Source of the DNA: Myxococcales bacterium | GTDB lineage: Bacteria; Myxococcota_A; UBA9160; UBA4427 | Direction: 5' to 3' | Assembly (NCBI GenBank): GCA_012959805.1 | Contig: DUCN01000098.1 | Span: 257,646 to 321,645, forward strand | Length of the DNA stretch: 64,000 bases | Notes under the pieces: generated by a model | What the model was told of the DNA's origin: nothing | Databases searched by the model: none | What the model saw: only the letters and a program-made list of their open reading frames with translations | Part shown: piece by piece, positions 18,394 to 30,851 of the stretch | Layout: every line of letters starts with the position of its first letter | How positions within the stretch are numbered: the stretch's first letter is position 1 | Translations under genes and position numbers: made by a program

Positions 18394-19010
18394 TGTTCAC
18401 TCTCGCTGGGTTCCGCGTCGACATCGCCTGCAACCGGTTGCGCGGAATCGCGGCGAATGTCGGCGAAGCTGTCGGCGGAGTTATGGTCGATACTGTCGGT
18501 GTTGACGGTGCTCTCGCTATTGCCATCGGAAGGCCAATCATCCGCCGGCCGATCAGAAAATTTGGAAGTAAAGAGACGACCGGCCTTCAAGAGTCGTTCG
18601 TCTTCATCTTCGTCGATGCCATCATCAAGAAAGACAGGAAGCGTTGCAGGATCAACGATCGGTGGGCGATTCAGCCAGGCATCGATGATCGTGGCGGGCA
18701 TCGCGATGGATAGTCCAATCAAGAGGGCAACGGGATTCGCGCCGGCATCCATAGTCATATAGATGGCCACGCCCAGAATGACGAAACGCATGGACAACCC
18801 GCCCACCCATCCGCGCGACATCAGCTCACCGGCGAAGAGGCGCTTGGCTGCGCGATGGATTGCACCGAGGTTGATCGCTTCGAGGAATGCACCGGCCGCG
18901 AGGCTCGTCGCAAAATGCGGGGTCGCCAACGCCAAAGACGCAGCCACCGCGCTCGCGGAGAGTCCGATATTCCACTGTTCAACTTTGGCCAATTCGAATC
19001 CCATTTTCAC
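18390..19010 (-). CDS. atpI: ATP synthase protein I (AtpI-like)
   Basis: This 206-residue protein has four likely membrane helices in its first 115 residues, then a long acidic, Ser/Asp-rich cytoplasmic tail (about 115-206) ending EPSESEQ. Position between atpZ and atpB and the helix pattern identify it as an AtpI/ATP-synthase-I family member, which in other bacteria aids c-ring assembly and may take part in Mg2+ handling. The family is weakly conserved, so the call leans on context. It overlaps atpZ and atpB by 4 bases each, showing tight translational coupling. The acidic tail is longer than in typical members. Confidence 0.82.
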   Translation of the reverse strand: MKMGFELAKVEQWNIGLSASAVAASLALATPHFATSLAAGAFLEAINLGAIHRAAKRLFAGELMSRGWVGGLSMRFVILGVAIYMTMDAGANPVALLIGLSIAMPATIIDAWLNRPPIVDPATLPVFLDDGIDEDEDERLLKAGRLFTSKFSDRPADDWPSDGNSESTVNTDSIDHNSADSFADIRRDSAQPVAGDVDAEPSESEQ

Positions 19011-19387
19011 TCATCATGCTCGTGTTCGCCGCGCAAAACCGAACTCACCCCCGGCAATTCCCCGACCCCGAGATCATCATCGCTTGGCACGATCGCGGGC
19101 GTTACTTCCTCTGTTCCGTCTTTCGTGCCGAGTCCAACCGCCGATTCCGGATGAATCTCTTTACCCAACCGCACCAACCGAAGAACCATCGCCGCGAAAC
19201 CAACGGCCGTTCCGACGAGCATCCCGTAGGGCGCGGTCTCCCACTGATAGTCGACCCAATAACCAAAGCCCCCGGCGACCAAGACCGATCCGATCGCCTC
19301 GAAGGCGCCCTGATAGGCTTCGCTGCCTGCCGCGGCGGCCGCGCGTTTCAAACGCTGACGCCCCGGATAGTCGGGCGGCTGACTCAC
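19007..19387 (-). CDS. atpZ: AtpZ/AtpI family protein
   Basis: This 126-residue protein carries a two-helix membrane hairpin: GAFEAIGSVLVAGGFGYWVDYQW, beginning near residue 27, and MLVGTAVGFAAMVLRLVRL near 56. This is the AtpZ pattern, including the G-YW-D motif between helices. The remainder is an acidic tail. AtpZ proteins cooperate with AtpI near the ATP synthase. It is the first gene of the minus-strand operon atpZ-atpI-atpB-atpE. Its stop overlaps the atpI start. No clear promoter was identified upstream. Confidence 0.82.
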   Translation of the reverse strand: MSQPPDYPGRQRLKRAAAAAGSEAYQGAFEAIGSVLVAGGFGYWVDYQWETAPYGMLVGTAVGFAAMVLRLVRLGKEIHPESAVGLGTKDGTEEVTPAIVPSDDDLGVGELPGVSSVLRGEHEHDE

Positions 19388-19538
19388 GATCCCTCACCTG
19401 GCCTAACTGGCTGCCGCGAATCTCCGCGGCGTCCTGGGTTGGTTGGCCCCGACCTGAACCGTACTCGAACGTGACAATTTCAGTTTGGCCCAGAGGCCCC
19501 GAAATCGGCGCGCAGCATAGCCTTTAGACGAACTGGAC

Positions 19539-20834
19539 TCAACGCGCGCGGGCCACTCGGAGCATCGCCCGACCGGCTGAATCGAGGGTTTCGGCGATGT
19601 CGCGAGGACGGTGCGCAAGGGACACGAAGCCCGCTTCATAGGGCGAGGGCGCCAGATAGACGCCTTCTTCGAGCATTGCACTGAAGAAGCGGCGGAAGGC
19701 GGCTGCATCACTTTGCTGCGCCTGTCCAAAGGAGTCCACGGGGCCCGGATGGAAGAAAAATCCAAACATTCCGCCGACACTTCGCGTGGTCATGGGAATC
19801 CCCAATTTTTCCGCGATCTCCGCAAATCCCACCGCCAGCGCACTCGACCGCGCAGCCAGCGTCTCATAGACGCCGTCGGCTTCCAGGAGCTCAAGCGTGA
19901 CGAGCCCCGCGGCGACCGCAAGGGGATTGCCCGAGAGCGTGCCTGCCTGATAGATGTCGCCTTCCGGTGCGATCCGCGCCATCAAGTCTTTGCGCCCGCC
20001 ATAGGCGGCCGCCGGCAACCCCCCACCAACGATCTTGCCGAGGGTGGTCAGATCGGGCTTCACCTTATAGAGACGCTGCGCACCGCCTCGGGCGACACGA
20101 AAACCGGTCATCACTTCGTCGAAGATCAGCAGCGCGCCATACTCATCGCATAACGCGCGAAGGCCCTTCAGGAATCCTGGAAGTGGCGGAACACAACCCA
20201 TGTTACCAGCGATCGGCTCGACGATGATCGCGGCGATGTCCTGGCCCCATTTCTCGAAAGCTTTTCGCGTCGCCTTGAGATCGTTGAACGGCGCTACGAC
20301 CGTAAGATCGGTCATGGCTTTGGGCACGCCGGGCGAACCCGGAATACCAAGAGTGGCCACGCCGCTTCCCGCGCCGACGAGCAAGCCATCCGAATGCCCG
20401 TGATAGCAACCATCGAATTTGAGAATGCGCGATCGGCCTGTGACACCGCGGGCTAGGCGAAGTGCGCTCATGGTGGCTTCGGTCCCGGAGCTCACCATCC
20501 GGACTTTCTGGATCGAGGGGAGCACGCGGCGGATCGCTTCCGCGAGATCCGATTCCCGCGGCGTCGGTGCACCGAAACTCGTCCCCGATTTCATCGCATC
20601 TCGGACGGCAGCCAGGATCTTCGGATGGGAATGTCCGAGAATCATCGGCCCCCAGGAACCGACGTAGTCTATGTATTCGTTCGAATCGATATCACGAATG
20701 CGCGCGCCCCTCGCGGACTCAATGAAACGCGGGACGCCGCCCACGGAATTGAAGGCTCGAACCGGGCTATTCACGCCACCGGGAATGGATCGCTTCGCAC
20801 GCTTGAACTCGCGACGGGAATTCGAAAGGTCCAT
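19539..20834 (-). CDS. hemL: Glutamate-1-semialdehyde 2,1-aminomutase
   Basis: HemL (431 residues) is the PLP enzyme that makes 5-aminolevulinate from glutamate-1-semialdehyde in the C5 haem pathway. It starts MDLSNSRREFKRAKRSIPGG, typical of the family. It has the substrate-loop SSGTEATMSALRLARG (115-130), the PLP-phosphate and Asp region FDEVMTGFR (238-246) and the Schiff-base Lys267 in TTLGKIVGGGLP. The ATG at 20834 lies 4 bases after the gyrA stop, with GGAGAA inside the gyrA end as its ribosome-binding site, so it is read from the gyrase transcript. Haem demand fits the cytochromes encoded elsewhere in the window. Confidence 0.97.
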   Translation of the reverse strand: MDLSNSRREFKRAKRSIPGGVNSPVRAFNSVGGVPRFIESARGARIRDIDSNEYIDYVGSWGPMILGHSHPKILAAVRDAMKSGTSFGAPTPRESDLAEAIRRVLPSIQKVRMVSSGTEATMSALRLARGVTGRSRILKFDGCYHGHSDGLLVGAGSGVATLGIPGSPGVPKAMTDLTVVAPFNDLKATRKAFEKWGQDIAAIIVEPIAGNMGCVPPLPGFLKGLRALCDEYGALLIFDEVMTGFRVARGGAQRLYKVKPDLTTLGKIVGGGLPAAAYGGRKDLMARIAPEGDIYQAGTLSGNPLAVAAGLVTLELLEADGVYETLAARSSALAVGFAEIAEKLGIPMTTRSVGGMFGFFFHPGPVDSFGQAQQSDAAAFRRFFSAMLEEGVYLAPSPYEAGFVSLAHRPRDIAETLDSAGRAMLRVARAR

Positions 20835-20838
20835 CGGA

Positions 20839-23445
20839 CTATTCTTCTCCGTCGCCTTCATCCGGCACGTCGGACTCGCCCGTCTCGTCTGCTGAGTCAG
20901 AGGAATCGGAGTCGCGCGGCGCGGGTGGTCCAGTTGCTGCCGACGAATCCGCCTCGACTGCTTCGGCGTTCTCGACATCCTCTTCCGCAACTCGTGCGAT
21001 TGAAACGAGCTTCTCTCCAGCATCGAGATTCATCACGCGCACGCCCTGAGTCGCTCGGCCCATCGAAGAGATACCGCCGACGGGACAGCGCAGAACCTTG
21101 CCGCCGTCAGTGATCAGCATGACGTCATCGTCATCGACAACCTGGGCGATGCCTATCACGGGACCATTGCGGTCGTTGGCGCGGATGTTGATGATGCCCT
21201 GACCACCACGTCGCTGTGCGCGGTAGTCGGCCAGTGGTGTGCGCTTTCCAAAACCATTTTCTGTAGTCGTTAGGATTTGCGCGTCGCCCGAAAGGATTTC
21301 CATACCAACGACTTCGTCGTCACCCCCGAGCGTAATTCCACGAACACCACCTGCCGTTCGACCCATCGCCCGAGCATCCGCTTCTTTGAAGCGAATCGAC
21401 TTGCCAGAACGCGTCGCCAAAAGAACGTCGTCGCTGCCGCTGCTGCGACCGGCGGCGATCAGTTGATCATCCTCTGAGAGATTAATCGCAATGATGCCAG
21501 CCTTCCGGGGATTCGAGAACGCGCGAAGCGAGGTCTTCTTGATCACGCCTCGGCGCGTCGAAAGGATGATGAATTCATCCTCGGCGTCATCGAAACTTCG
21601 AACCGGCAGCATCGTCTGAACGCGCTCGTCTGTCTGAAGTTGAAGCACGTTTACAATCGCCTTGCCCTTCGCGGCACGACCTAGCTGCGGCAATTCGTGG
21701 ACCTTCAACCAATGCAATCGACCCAAGTTGGTAAAGAAGAGGAGATAGGCGTGGGTCGAGGCGACACCGAGATGGCGCACGAAATCTTCTTCGCGCGTCG
21801 ACATTCCCCGTGCGCCCTTGCCTCCCCGGCGCTGCTGTCTATACAGGGTGACGGGATTGCGTTTGATATAACCGAGATGGGACAGGGTCACGACCATGTC
21901 CTCTTCGACGATCAGATCTTCGTTCGTGATTCCATCGATGGCCGGCGCGAGTTCGGTTCGCCGATCGTCGCCGAACTTCTCTTCGATTTCGCGCAGCTCG
22001 TCGATCACGACTTCGAGAATCCGTTCGTCGCTCGCCAAAAGATCTTTCAGGTCGGCAATCTTTTCGCGCAGCGCGGCCAGTTCGTCGAGCACTCGCTGGC
22101 GCTCCATGGCTGTTAGCGCCCGCAATCGCATATCGAGAATCGCCTGGGCCTGGCGCTCAGAAAGGTCGAAGCGCGTCATCAACTCGCCGCGGGCTGTCGC
22201 CGCATTCGAGGCGGCGCGAATCAGGGCGATGATTTCGTCGAGATGGTCAAGCGCAATCGCAAAGCCTTCGAGAATATGGGCCCGGGCTTCGGCTTGTGCG
22301 AGATCGTAGATCGCGCGACGAATCACGACCTCCTTGCGAAATTCGACGAAATGACCCAAGGCTGCTTTGACTGAAAGCGTCTGCGGTCGATTGCCAACCA
22401 GCGCCAGAAGGTTCACGCCAAAGGTCGTTTGGAGCGGAGTCATCTTATAGAGCTGGTTAAGGATGATGTCCTCGGCCGCATCTTTCTTAAGTTCGATGAC
22501 GACGCGCATGCCCTCGCGGCTTGACTCGTCGCGAAGATCGGCAATCCCCTGTAGACGACCGTCGCGAACGAGATCCGCAATCCTTTCGAGTAGTAAACTC
22601 TTGTTGACCTGATACGGAATTTCGGTAATGACGATTCGCGTACCGCGCTTGTAGGGCTCGAAAGCGGCCTTTGCGCGCAGGGTCAGATGGCCGCGACCAT
22701 TCGCAAAGTAGCTGCGAATGCCATCGGTTCCGCACAAGATTCCACCGGTCGGGAAATCCGGCCCCGGCATCTTCTCGAGCAGATCGTCGAGTGTGCAATC
22801 GGGATTCTCTGCCACCAGAATCAGCGCAGCCGTTAGTTCTCGAAGGTTATGCGGTGGGACATTCGTTGCCATGCCGACTGCGATGCCGGTCGAACCGTTC
22901 GCCAGGAGATTGGGAAATCGAGTTGGAAGAACGACGGGCTCTTCCATCTGACCGTCGAAGTTGGGCTGGAACTCGACGGTCTCGCGGTCGATATCCCGAA
23001 GCATTTCCTCGGCGAGCTTTGCCAGCCGGGCTTCGGTGTATCGATAGGCTGCGGCGGAATCGCCGTCAATGCTGCCGAAGTTACCCTGGCCATCAACGAG
23101 CGGATACCGCAGGGAAAAGTCCTGGGCCATCCGAACCATCGAGTCATAGACGGCACTATCACCGTGAGGGTGGTAATGCTTCAAGACTTCGCCAACGACA
23201 CCCGCGGATTTTGAATAGGGCCGATTCGAAAGGAGCCCTTCTTGATTCATCGCGTAGAGAATGCGCCTATGAACAGGTTTTAGTCCATCCCGCACATCCG
23301 GCAGGGCGCGCTGGATGATCACCGACATCGAATAGGCAAGGAAGGACGAGCGAACTTCGTCTTCGATGTTGACGATCGAAAATTCGCCGTCGGGAGGCGT
23401 AGGAGGCGTTTCGTCGCCTGTCGGATCGGTGGGTTCGTCGGACAT
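20839..23445 (-). CDS. gyrA: DNA gyrase subunit A
   Basis: GyrA (868 residues) is the cleavage-religation subunit of gyrase. The catalytic Tyr is residue 136 ([10 protein letters not shown]). The quinolone-determining positions are Ser97 and Asp101 ([10 protein letters not shown]), the wild-type pair. The GyrA box QRRGGKG, which marks true gyrase rather than topoisomerase IV, is present at the start of the C-terminal pinwheel. The tail is acidic. gyrB lies 28 bases upstream and hemL follows within 4 bases. Confidence 0.98.
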   Translation of the reverse strand: MSDEPTDPTGDETPPTPPDGEFSIVNIEDEVRSSFLAYSMSVIIQRALPDVRDGLKPVHRRILYAMNQEGLLSNRPYSKSAGVVGEVLKHYHPHGDSAVYDSMVRMAQDFSLRYPLVDGQGNFGSIDGDSAAAYRYTEARLAKLAEEMLRDIDRETVEFQPNFDGQMEEPVVLPTRFPNLLANGSTGIAVGMATNVPPHNLRELTAALILVAENPDCTLDDLLEKMPGPDFPTGGILCGTDGIRSYFANGRGHLTLRAKAAFEPYKRGTRIVITEIPYQVNKSLLLERIADLVRDGRLQGIADLRDESSREGMRVVIELKKDAAEDIILNQLYKMTPLQTTFGVNLLALVGNRPQTLSVKAALGHFVEFRKEVVIRRAIYDLAQAEARAHILEGFAIALDHLDEIIALIRAASNAATARGELMTRFDLSERQAQAILDMRLRALTAMERQRVLDELAALREKIADLKDLLASDERILEVVIDELREIEEKFGDDRRTELAPAIDGITNEDLIVEEDMVVTLSHLGYIKRNPVTLYRQQRRGGKGARGMSTREEDFVRHLGVASTHAYLLFFTNLGRLHWLKVHELPQLGRAAKGKAIVNVLQLQTDERVQTMLPVRSFDDAEDEFIILSTRRGVIKKTSLRAFSNPRKAGIIAINLSEDDQLIAAGRSSGSDDVLLATRSGKSIRFKEADARAMGRTAGGVRGITLGGDDEVVGMEILSGDAQILTTTENGFGKRTPLADYRAQRRGGQGIINIRANDRNGPVIGIAQVVDDDDVMLITDGGKVLRCPVGGISSMGRATQGVRVMNLDAGEKLVSIARVAEEDVENAEAVEADSSAATGPPAPRDSDSSDSADETGESDVPDEGDGEE

Positions 23446-23473
23446 TTCGGGTCAGTATTCTCTCTTGGATGTC

Positions 23474-26388
<2,915 letters not shown>

Positions 26389-27513
26389 TCAAATCCGCAT
26401 CGGCATGACGACGGCGATGGTTTTCTCGTCGCCGGGTGGGGAAAGCTTTGACGGCGAAAGTTCGTCCTGGAAGGAGAAGAGAACCTCTTTTGACTGCACG
26501 GCATTGATCGCGTCCAGCAGATATTTGGCGTTGAAGCCAATCGCCAAGGGCTCTCCAGCGTAATCAATATCGAGCTCTTCTCGGGCGTCCCCAAGATCGG
26601 GATTGCTCGAAGTAATCACGAGCTGGCCGTCACTGAGTTCGAGCTTTACTGCGCGGCTTCGCTCCGAAGACAAGAGAGCAACTCGCCGAACAGCCTGAAC
26701 CAATGGTTCCGTCGGAAGCGTGAGATGTCGGGTGAGATTCTTCGGGATGACCTGATTGTAGTTTGGAAATTCGCCTTCAATTAAACGCATCACAAGCGTG
26801 ACATCTCCACGCCGCGCGAGACCGCTGTTATTCGCGAAAGCTAACTCGATCTCTTCCTCGTCGTTTTCGTCGACGAGTCGCTTCAGTTCACCAAGTCCCT
26901 TTCGTGGGACGATCACACCGCTGGCCAACGCGCTCGCGTCGCCTTCGATCTCTCGATCGACGCAAGCCAGCCGATGTCCATCCGTCGCAACCAGTCGAAT
27001 TCCACCCGTCTCGTCCAGAACTTCAACGTAGACACCATTCAGATTGTATCTGGTTTCATCTACCGAGGCGGCGTAAATCGTTCGATCAATCATCTCACTG
27101 AGAACGTTGGCCGGGATCGGAACCGTCTTCTCCGGGCTGAATTCAGGCAGTGTGGGATATTCCTCGGCAGCCGTTCCCGCGAGAGTGAAGCGACTTCTCA
27201 CGCAACGGATCTCTAGATATGAATTTGTCGTTGCCGCAAGGTCGATGGTCTCGTCTGGCAATTCACGAATGATTTCGAAAAGCTTCTTTGCGGAAACGGT
27301 CAATCCACCCGGCTCGCTGACGTTCGCGGGATGAAGACTTTTGATGCCCACTTCAAGATCGGTTGCAGCTAAATGAAGTTTTGCTTCCTTGCCTTTTTCG
27401 GGTGCTTCAATGAGCACATTGGCCAGGATGGGCATGGAGTTGCGTTTCTCGACGATGGATTGAATCCGTCCGAGACCTCGCAAGAATTCAGATTTGGTGA
27501 TCGAGAGTTTCAT
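26389..27513 (-). CDS. dnaN: DNA polymerase III beta sliding clamp
   Basis: DnaN (374 residues) is the ring-shaped processivity clamp of the replicase. It starts MKLSITKSEFLRGLGRIQSIVEKR, has the three repeated clamp domains (for example LATDGHRLACV in the middle) and ends with VVMPMRI, matching the usual C-terminal MPMR(L/V/I). Length is typical. It is first in the minus-strand block dnaN-gyrB-gyrA-hemL and divergent from rpmH. dnaA is not beside it. Confidence 0.97.
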   Translation of the reverse strand: MKLSITKSEFLRGLGRIQSIVEKRNSMPILANVLIEAPEKGKEAKLHLAATDLEVGIKSLHPANVSEPGGLTVSAKKLFEIIRELPDETIDLAATTNSYLEIRCVRSRFTLAGTAAEEYPTLPEFSPEKTVPIPANVLSEMIDRTIYAASVDETRYNLNGVYVEVLDETGGIRLVATDGHRLACVDREIEGDASALASGVIVPRKGLGELKRLVDENDEEEIELAFANNSGLARRGDVTLVMRLIEGEFPNYNQVIPKNLTRHLTLPTEPLVQAVRRVALLSSERSRAVKLELSDGQLVITSSNPDLGDAREELDIDYAGEPLAIGFNAKYLLDAINAVQSKEVLFSFQDELSPSKLSPPGDEKTIAVVMPMRI

Positions 27514-28138
27514 CTGCTCTCTCTTCTGTTGTTAGATTAATTGATTAAAGGGTAGTAGTAGAGAGGGACAGAAAGTCCAACAAAACCAGTATAACTCTAC
27601 GTTGGTGAACACGTTTTCCGCTTGTCGTTCGTCTGTAGGAGATGAGTCGGACCGACAGAAACGAACGCGTTCCAAGCTTTCGGGCAGATTCTGTCTGCAG
27701 AGTAACACGGGCGTAGCGTAACGGTCCCTTCCGTTGTGCAAGAAGCGCAGAGAAAGGCGATCGTTCGGAGGCGGCATTTTGGGAGAGGAATACTGAGAGG
27801 CTAGAATCACTGTTCTCGTGGTTTAGAAATGGCGGCCTGAAGCAAATTTTCGTCCAACCGCGTCAATAAGTGGGCCCTCGGCGCATTGACAGCGTGGGAG
27901 CTTGGCAGGTAAGCTCCCGCGCTTCCTGAGAATTGCTGCTGCTTCCCCTGAATCAGTTCTATTCAGAAGAAGTGCCAGTTAGAGATCTATATAATCCTAA
28001 GTCGGTTGAATCGCTTCCTTCTGCCAGGCTTGACCCGAAGGTTCTGGGCGTTGGGCCTCGCAGTGCAATGATTGCCGAAAACCGAATAACCATATTAGTC
28101 GGAAAATCCCGAACTATACAGAGTGAGGATCCGCAGCG
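27514..28138. other. Divergent dnaN-rpmH intergenic region
   Basis: 625 bases separate dnaN from rpmH, where dnaA and oriC often lie. No dnaA coding sequence and no TTATCCACA-type DnaA box was found by eye. It holds the rpmH promoter with an overlapping inverted repeat (27886-27918) and an imperfect stem in the dnaN leader: CGTTCGTCTGT (27626-27636) with ACAGAAACGAACG (27655-27667), which has a 2-base bulge. No protein-coding frame is convincing. Confidence 0.55.
27886..27918 (+). promoter_or_regulatory. Candidate rpmH promoter with overlapping inverted repeat
   Basis: A consensus -35 TTGACA is at 27886-27891. A weaker -10, TAAGCT, is at 27910-27915 (18-base spacing). GGGAGCTT (27896-27903) and AAGCTCCC (27911-27918) are exact inverted copies spanning the spacer and -10, a layout that could bind a repressor. 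Confidence 0.45.
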
Positions 28139-28288
28139 ATGAAGCGGACATTTCAGCCGAGTCGGATCAAGCGCCTCCGTAAACACGGCTTTCGAGAACG
28201 AATGAAGACGAAGGCGGGGCGTGCGATCCTGAAGCGCCGCCGAGCAAAGGGCCGGAAGCGGCTCGCCGCGACCGTCGCGTCCAAGTAG
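28139..28288 (+). CDS. rpmH: 50S ribosomal protein L34
   Basis: This small gene codes 49 residues, starting [18 protein letters not shown] and continuing with the Arg/Lys-rich pattern [17 protein letters not shown] of L34. L34 is a late-assembling protein of the large ribosomal subunit. The stop is TAG at 28286-28288, and rnpA starts 4 bases later, the classic rpmH-rnpA pair. Confidence 0.97.
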   Translation: MKRTFQPSRIKRLRKHGFRERMKTKAGRAILKRRRAKGRKRLAATVASK

Positions 28289-28291
28289 TTC

Positions 28292-28684
28292 ATGGGCAAT
28301 GAGACCGGCCGTTTCAAACGGTCGGATCGGCTCCTCGATTCACGAGATTTTGTTCGTGTACTTCGTCAGGGGCGCCGCCGTTCGGATTCTGACGTTGTCG
28401 TAATTTCTGCTCTGTGTAGGAAAAACGACAATCAACCCAAAGACTTGCGTGGATCTGGCCGGGATGGATCGAGGATCGGGATTACGGCAAGTCGCAAGAT
28501 TGGCTGTGCAGTGGTCCGAAATCGATTCAAACGACGCGTTCGGGCATGGTTTCGAGTTCGTCGTGTGGAGCTTTCCGAAGATCGAGATTTTGTGGTGATT
28601 GCCCGTCGATCTGGAGCGGCTCTCTCTTACAATCAGCTCGATAGGCAGTTGTCGAGACTGACCGGTCTCGCTTATGAGTCGTGA
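28292..28684 (+). CDS. rnpA: Ribonuclease P protein component
   Basis: RnpA (130 residues) is the protein cofactor of RNase P, which trims tRNA 5' ends. It begins near [14 protein letters not shown] and has the basic RNA-binding core [20 protein letters not shown] followed by RRVRAWFR. An insert ([17 protein letters not shown]) sits before this core. It follows rpmH by 3 bases, and its end overlaps yidD by 11 bases. Confidence 0.96.
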   Translation: MGNETGRFKRSDRLLDSRDFVRVLRQGRRRSDSDVVVISALCRKNDNQPKDLRGSGRDGSRIGITASRKIGCAVVRNRFKRRVRAWFRVRRVELSEDRDFVVIARRSGAALSYNQLDRQLSRLTGLAYES

Positions 28685-28979
28685 TCAAAGGTTTCTTCCC
28701 AAGGGGACTGCGTTGATTACCACCAATTCTCGAGCATCAACAAGCTGCGAGCTGACCGAACACGCACGGCCAGGCATTGTCGTGCGGGGACTTTTTCTTT
28801 TTTACCGAACGGTGGTTCATTCCTTCTTCGGGCCGACTTGTCGTTTTGAGCCCACGTGTTCTCATTTCACGGAAGTATCGATCGCTCGGTATGGGTTCTT
28901 CCGTGGCGCCTGGCTTGGGCTTCGACGAATTCTTCGGTGCCACCCCTTTCACTCCGGCGGTTACGACCCGGTTCCGTAA
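28674..28979 (+). CDS. yidD: Membrane protein insertion efficiency factor YidD
   Basis: YidD (101 residues) is a small amphipathic protein at the inner membrane that helps YidC-dependent insertion. The family motifs are clear: [15 protein letters not shown] with three Cys, [21 protein letters not shown], and the C-terminal GGYDPVP. An N-terminal extension of about 35 residues precedes the usual start; a downstream start is possible. It overlaps the rnpA end and is followed by yidC within about 50 bases. Confidence 0.94.
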   Translation: MSRDQRFLPKGTALITTNSRASTSCELTEHARPGIVVRGLFLFYRTVVHSFFGPTCRFEPTCSHFTEVSIARYGFFRGAWLGLRRILRCHPFHSGGYDPVP

Positions 28980-29027
28980 TTCGGATCACCCGCATTGGCG
29001 GGTGGACCCCTAGAGGCCTCTATTTTC

Positions 29028-30767
29028 GTGGATCGAAATACAACCCTCGCATTCGCTCTCTCGATGCTCGTATTCGTCGGATACGTCATGTATCAGGAGG
29101 GACAGCGCGCCGAGCTCCAGCTTGCCGCACAACAGCAGCAGGAACTTGCGCTCGAGAGTGATTCTGATGATTCAGTGGAACTCGACCGAGACGATTTCCC
29201 TGAGGCCGATGCGCGAGGGCGCATCAATCAAGCGCCACAGGTAGCTCGACGTGTGGAAGAGCGGCGCCCCGAGGTTCCGTTCACGCCCAATACCCCGGCT
29301 ATTGCACTTTCGACTGTCGTCCTAGAAAACGACTCGATCATCGCTCGGGTTTCGAATGGGCCGGGAATGATCGAAAGCTGGCGTCTGCGAGATTTTGAAG
29401 AATTCGTCGACGATGGCGGGGTTCCGATCGAACTCGTTGACGCTGACCATCCTGTTCTGCAAACGCAGATTCGCGGCATACCGGGCGAGGACTTTTCAGG
29501 TCTTCGATACGAGACCGTGCACCAGAGTTCCAGAGAGGTTGTACAGCGAGCCCAGAGTTCGGCTGGAATACTCACCCGGACTTTCCGACTCGACGAACAC
29601 GGCTTCGGCTTCGACGTCGACTTGGAATTCGAAAGTCATCGAACTGACCCTGTCGACGTCGCGTTTGAAGTCGTCTGGCCGACCCAGGTCACGGATCGCG
29701 AAGACTTTCGCGAATTGTCGGTTCTTGCATACGGTGAGGAAACGGGCGTAACCCGCACCCTCGTTCCGGCAGTGGGGCAGCCGGCGTTTCTGAGTTTCCT
29801 CGGGGCTGGCAGTGGCATCGACAACGGAGTCGAAACCGTCGAGGGCCGTTCGGCCTGGGCGGGTGTTGATGTTCAGTACTTCGTGGGCGTCATTATTGAT
29901 CCCGAACCCAAACCGCGTCTAAGGGTCCAATTCGCGCCTCTCGAGGAGAAAACGAGCGCAGAAGTTCGAGTGACCCTGCCCAGCCTCGCGCTCTCCCCAG
30001 GTGCGTCGGCGAAGGAATCTCTTCGTGGCTTCATTGGACCAAAGACGACCGACGCTCTGGCCGAAGCCGGGAGTGGACTCAAGTACTCGGTGAATCGTGG
30101 GTTCAGTTGGCTCGAACCACTGACGCGGTTTTTCGAGATCGCTCTCGACAAGCTCTATCTATTCATTCCGAATTATGGCCTGGCGATTATCGTGCTGACG
30201 ATCCTGGTTCGGATTTGTACGGCCCCACTGATGGCGAAGCAGATGCGGTCGGCTGAGCGGATGCGTGCGCTGCAACCGCGTATGAAAGAATTACAAGAGA
30301 AGTACAAGGACGATCGTCAAAAGCAATCCGAAGAAACGATGAAGTTGTATCGAGAGGAGAAGGTAAACCCGATCGCTGGGTGTCTGCCCCTGCTCCTTCA
30401 GTTTCCGGTCCTCATCGGGTTGTTCTACGCGCTGCGCAGTTCGATCGGATTGCGTCACGCCCCCTTTGCTCTATGGATTACCGATCTTTCGCAGCCGGCC
30501 ACGCTCTTTGTTATGCCGGGCATCGACTTTCCGATACGACTTTTGCCGCTTGTCATGGGCGCGAGTATGTTCGTTCAGCAGAAGATGACGCCGACAACAG
30601 GCATGGATCCGACGCAAGCCCGGATGATGCTTATTATGATGCCAGCGATGATGCTCTTTATTTCTTATACGTTCCCATCTGGGCTCGTCCTTTATTGGAC
30701 GGTCAGCAATTTACTGGGTATCGCCCAGCAATATTGGATTCGGAAACAGACACAGCAAGCAAGTTGA
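29028..30767 (+). CDS. yidC: Membrane protein insertase YidC
   Basis: YidC (579 residues) inserts and folds inner-membrane proteins, including ATP synthase subunit c. It starts with GTG in VDRNTTLAFALSMLVFVGYVMYQ, the usual N-terminal anchor. A Gln/acid-rich linker leads to the large periplasmic beta domain. The conserved membrane core begins near YGLAIIVLTILVRICTAPL, with the positively charged coiled stretch ARMKELQEK-type segment following, and ends near GLVLYWTVSNLLGIAQQY. An in-frame TTG at 28995 would add 11 residues, but the VDRNT start matches the family. Confidence 0.96.
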   Translation: MDRNTTLAFALSMLVFVGYVMYQEGQRAELQLAAQQQQELALESDSDDSVELDRDDFPEADARGRINQAPQVARRVEERRPEVPFTPNTPAIALSTVVLENDSIIARVSNGPGMIESWRLRDFEEFVDDGGVPIELVDADHPVLQTQIRGIPGEDFSGLRYETVHQSSREVVQRAQSSAGILTRTFRLDEHGFGFDVDLEFESHRTDPVDVAFEVVWPTQVTDREDFRELSVLAYGEETGVTRTLVPAVGQPAFLSFLGAGSGIDNGVETVEGRSAWAGVDVQYFVGVIIDPEPKPRLRVQFAPLEEKTSAEVRVTLPSLALSPGASAKESLRGFIGPKTTDALAEAGSGLKYSVNRGFSWLEPLTRFFEIALDKLYLFIPNYGLAIIVLTILVRICTAPLMAKQMRSAERMRALQPRMKELQEKYKDDRQKQSEETMKLYREEKVNPIAGCLPLLLQFPVLIGLFYALRSSIGLRHAPFALWITDLSQPATLFVMPGIDFPIRLLPLVMGASMFVQQKMTPTTGMDPTQARMMLIMMPAMMLFISYTFPSGLVLYWTVSNLLGIAQQYWIRKQTQQAS

Positions 30768-30851
30768 TGGATTACAACCTCCAACCCTACGGACAACCCC
30801 CAACTGACAACCCCGCGAGCGCCTGATGACGGCGAGATAGAGAGAAACCAT

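Noticed and set aside
27933-28142. 69-codon plus-strand open frame before rpmH
   Set aside because: It overlaps the rpmH start region in another frame and resembles no protein; it is more likely leader sequence.
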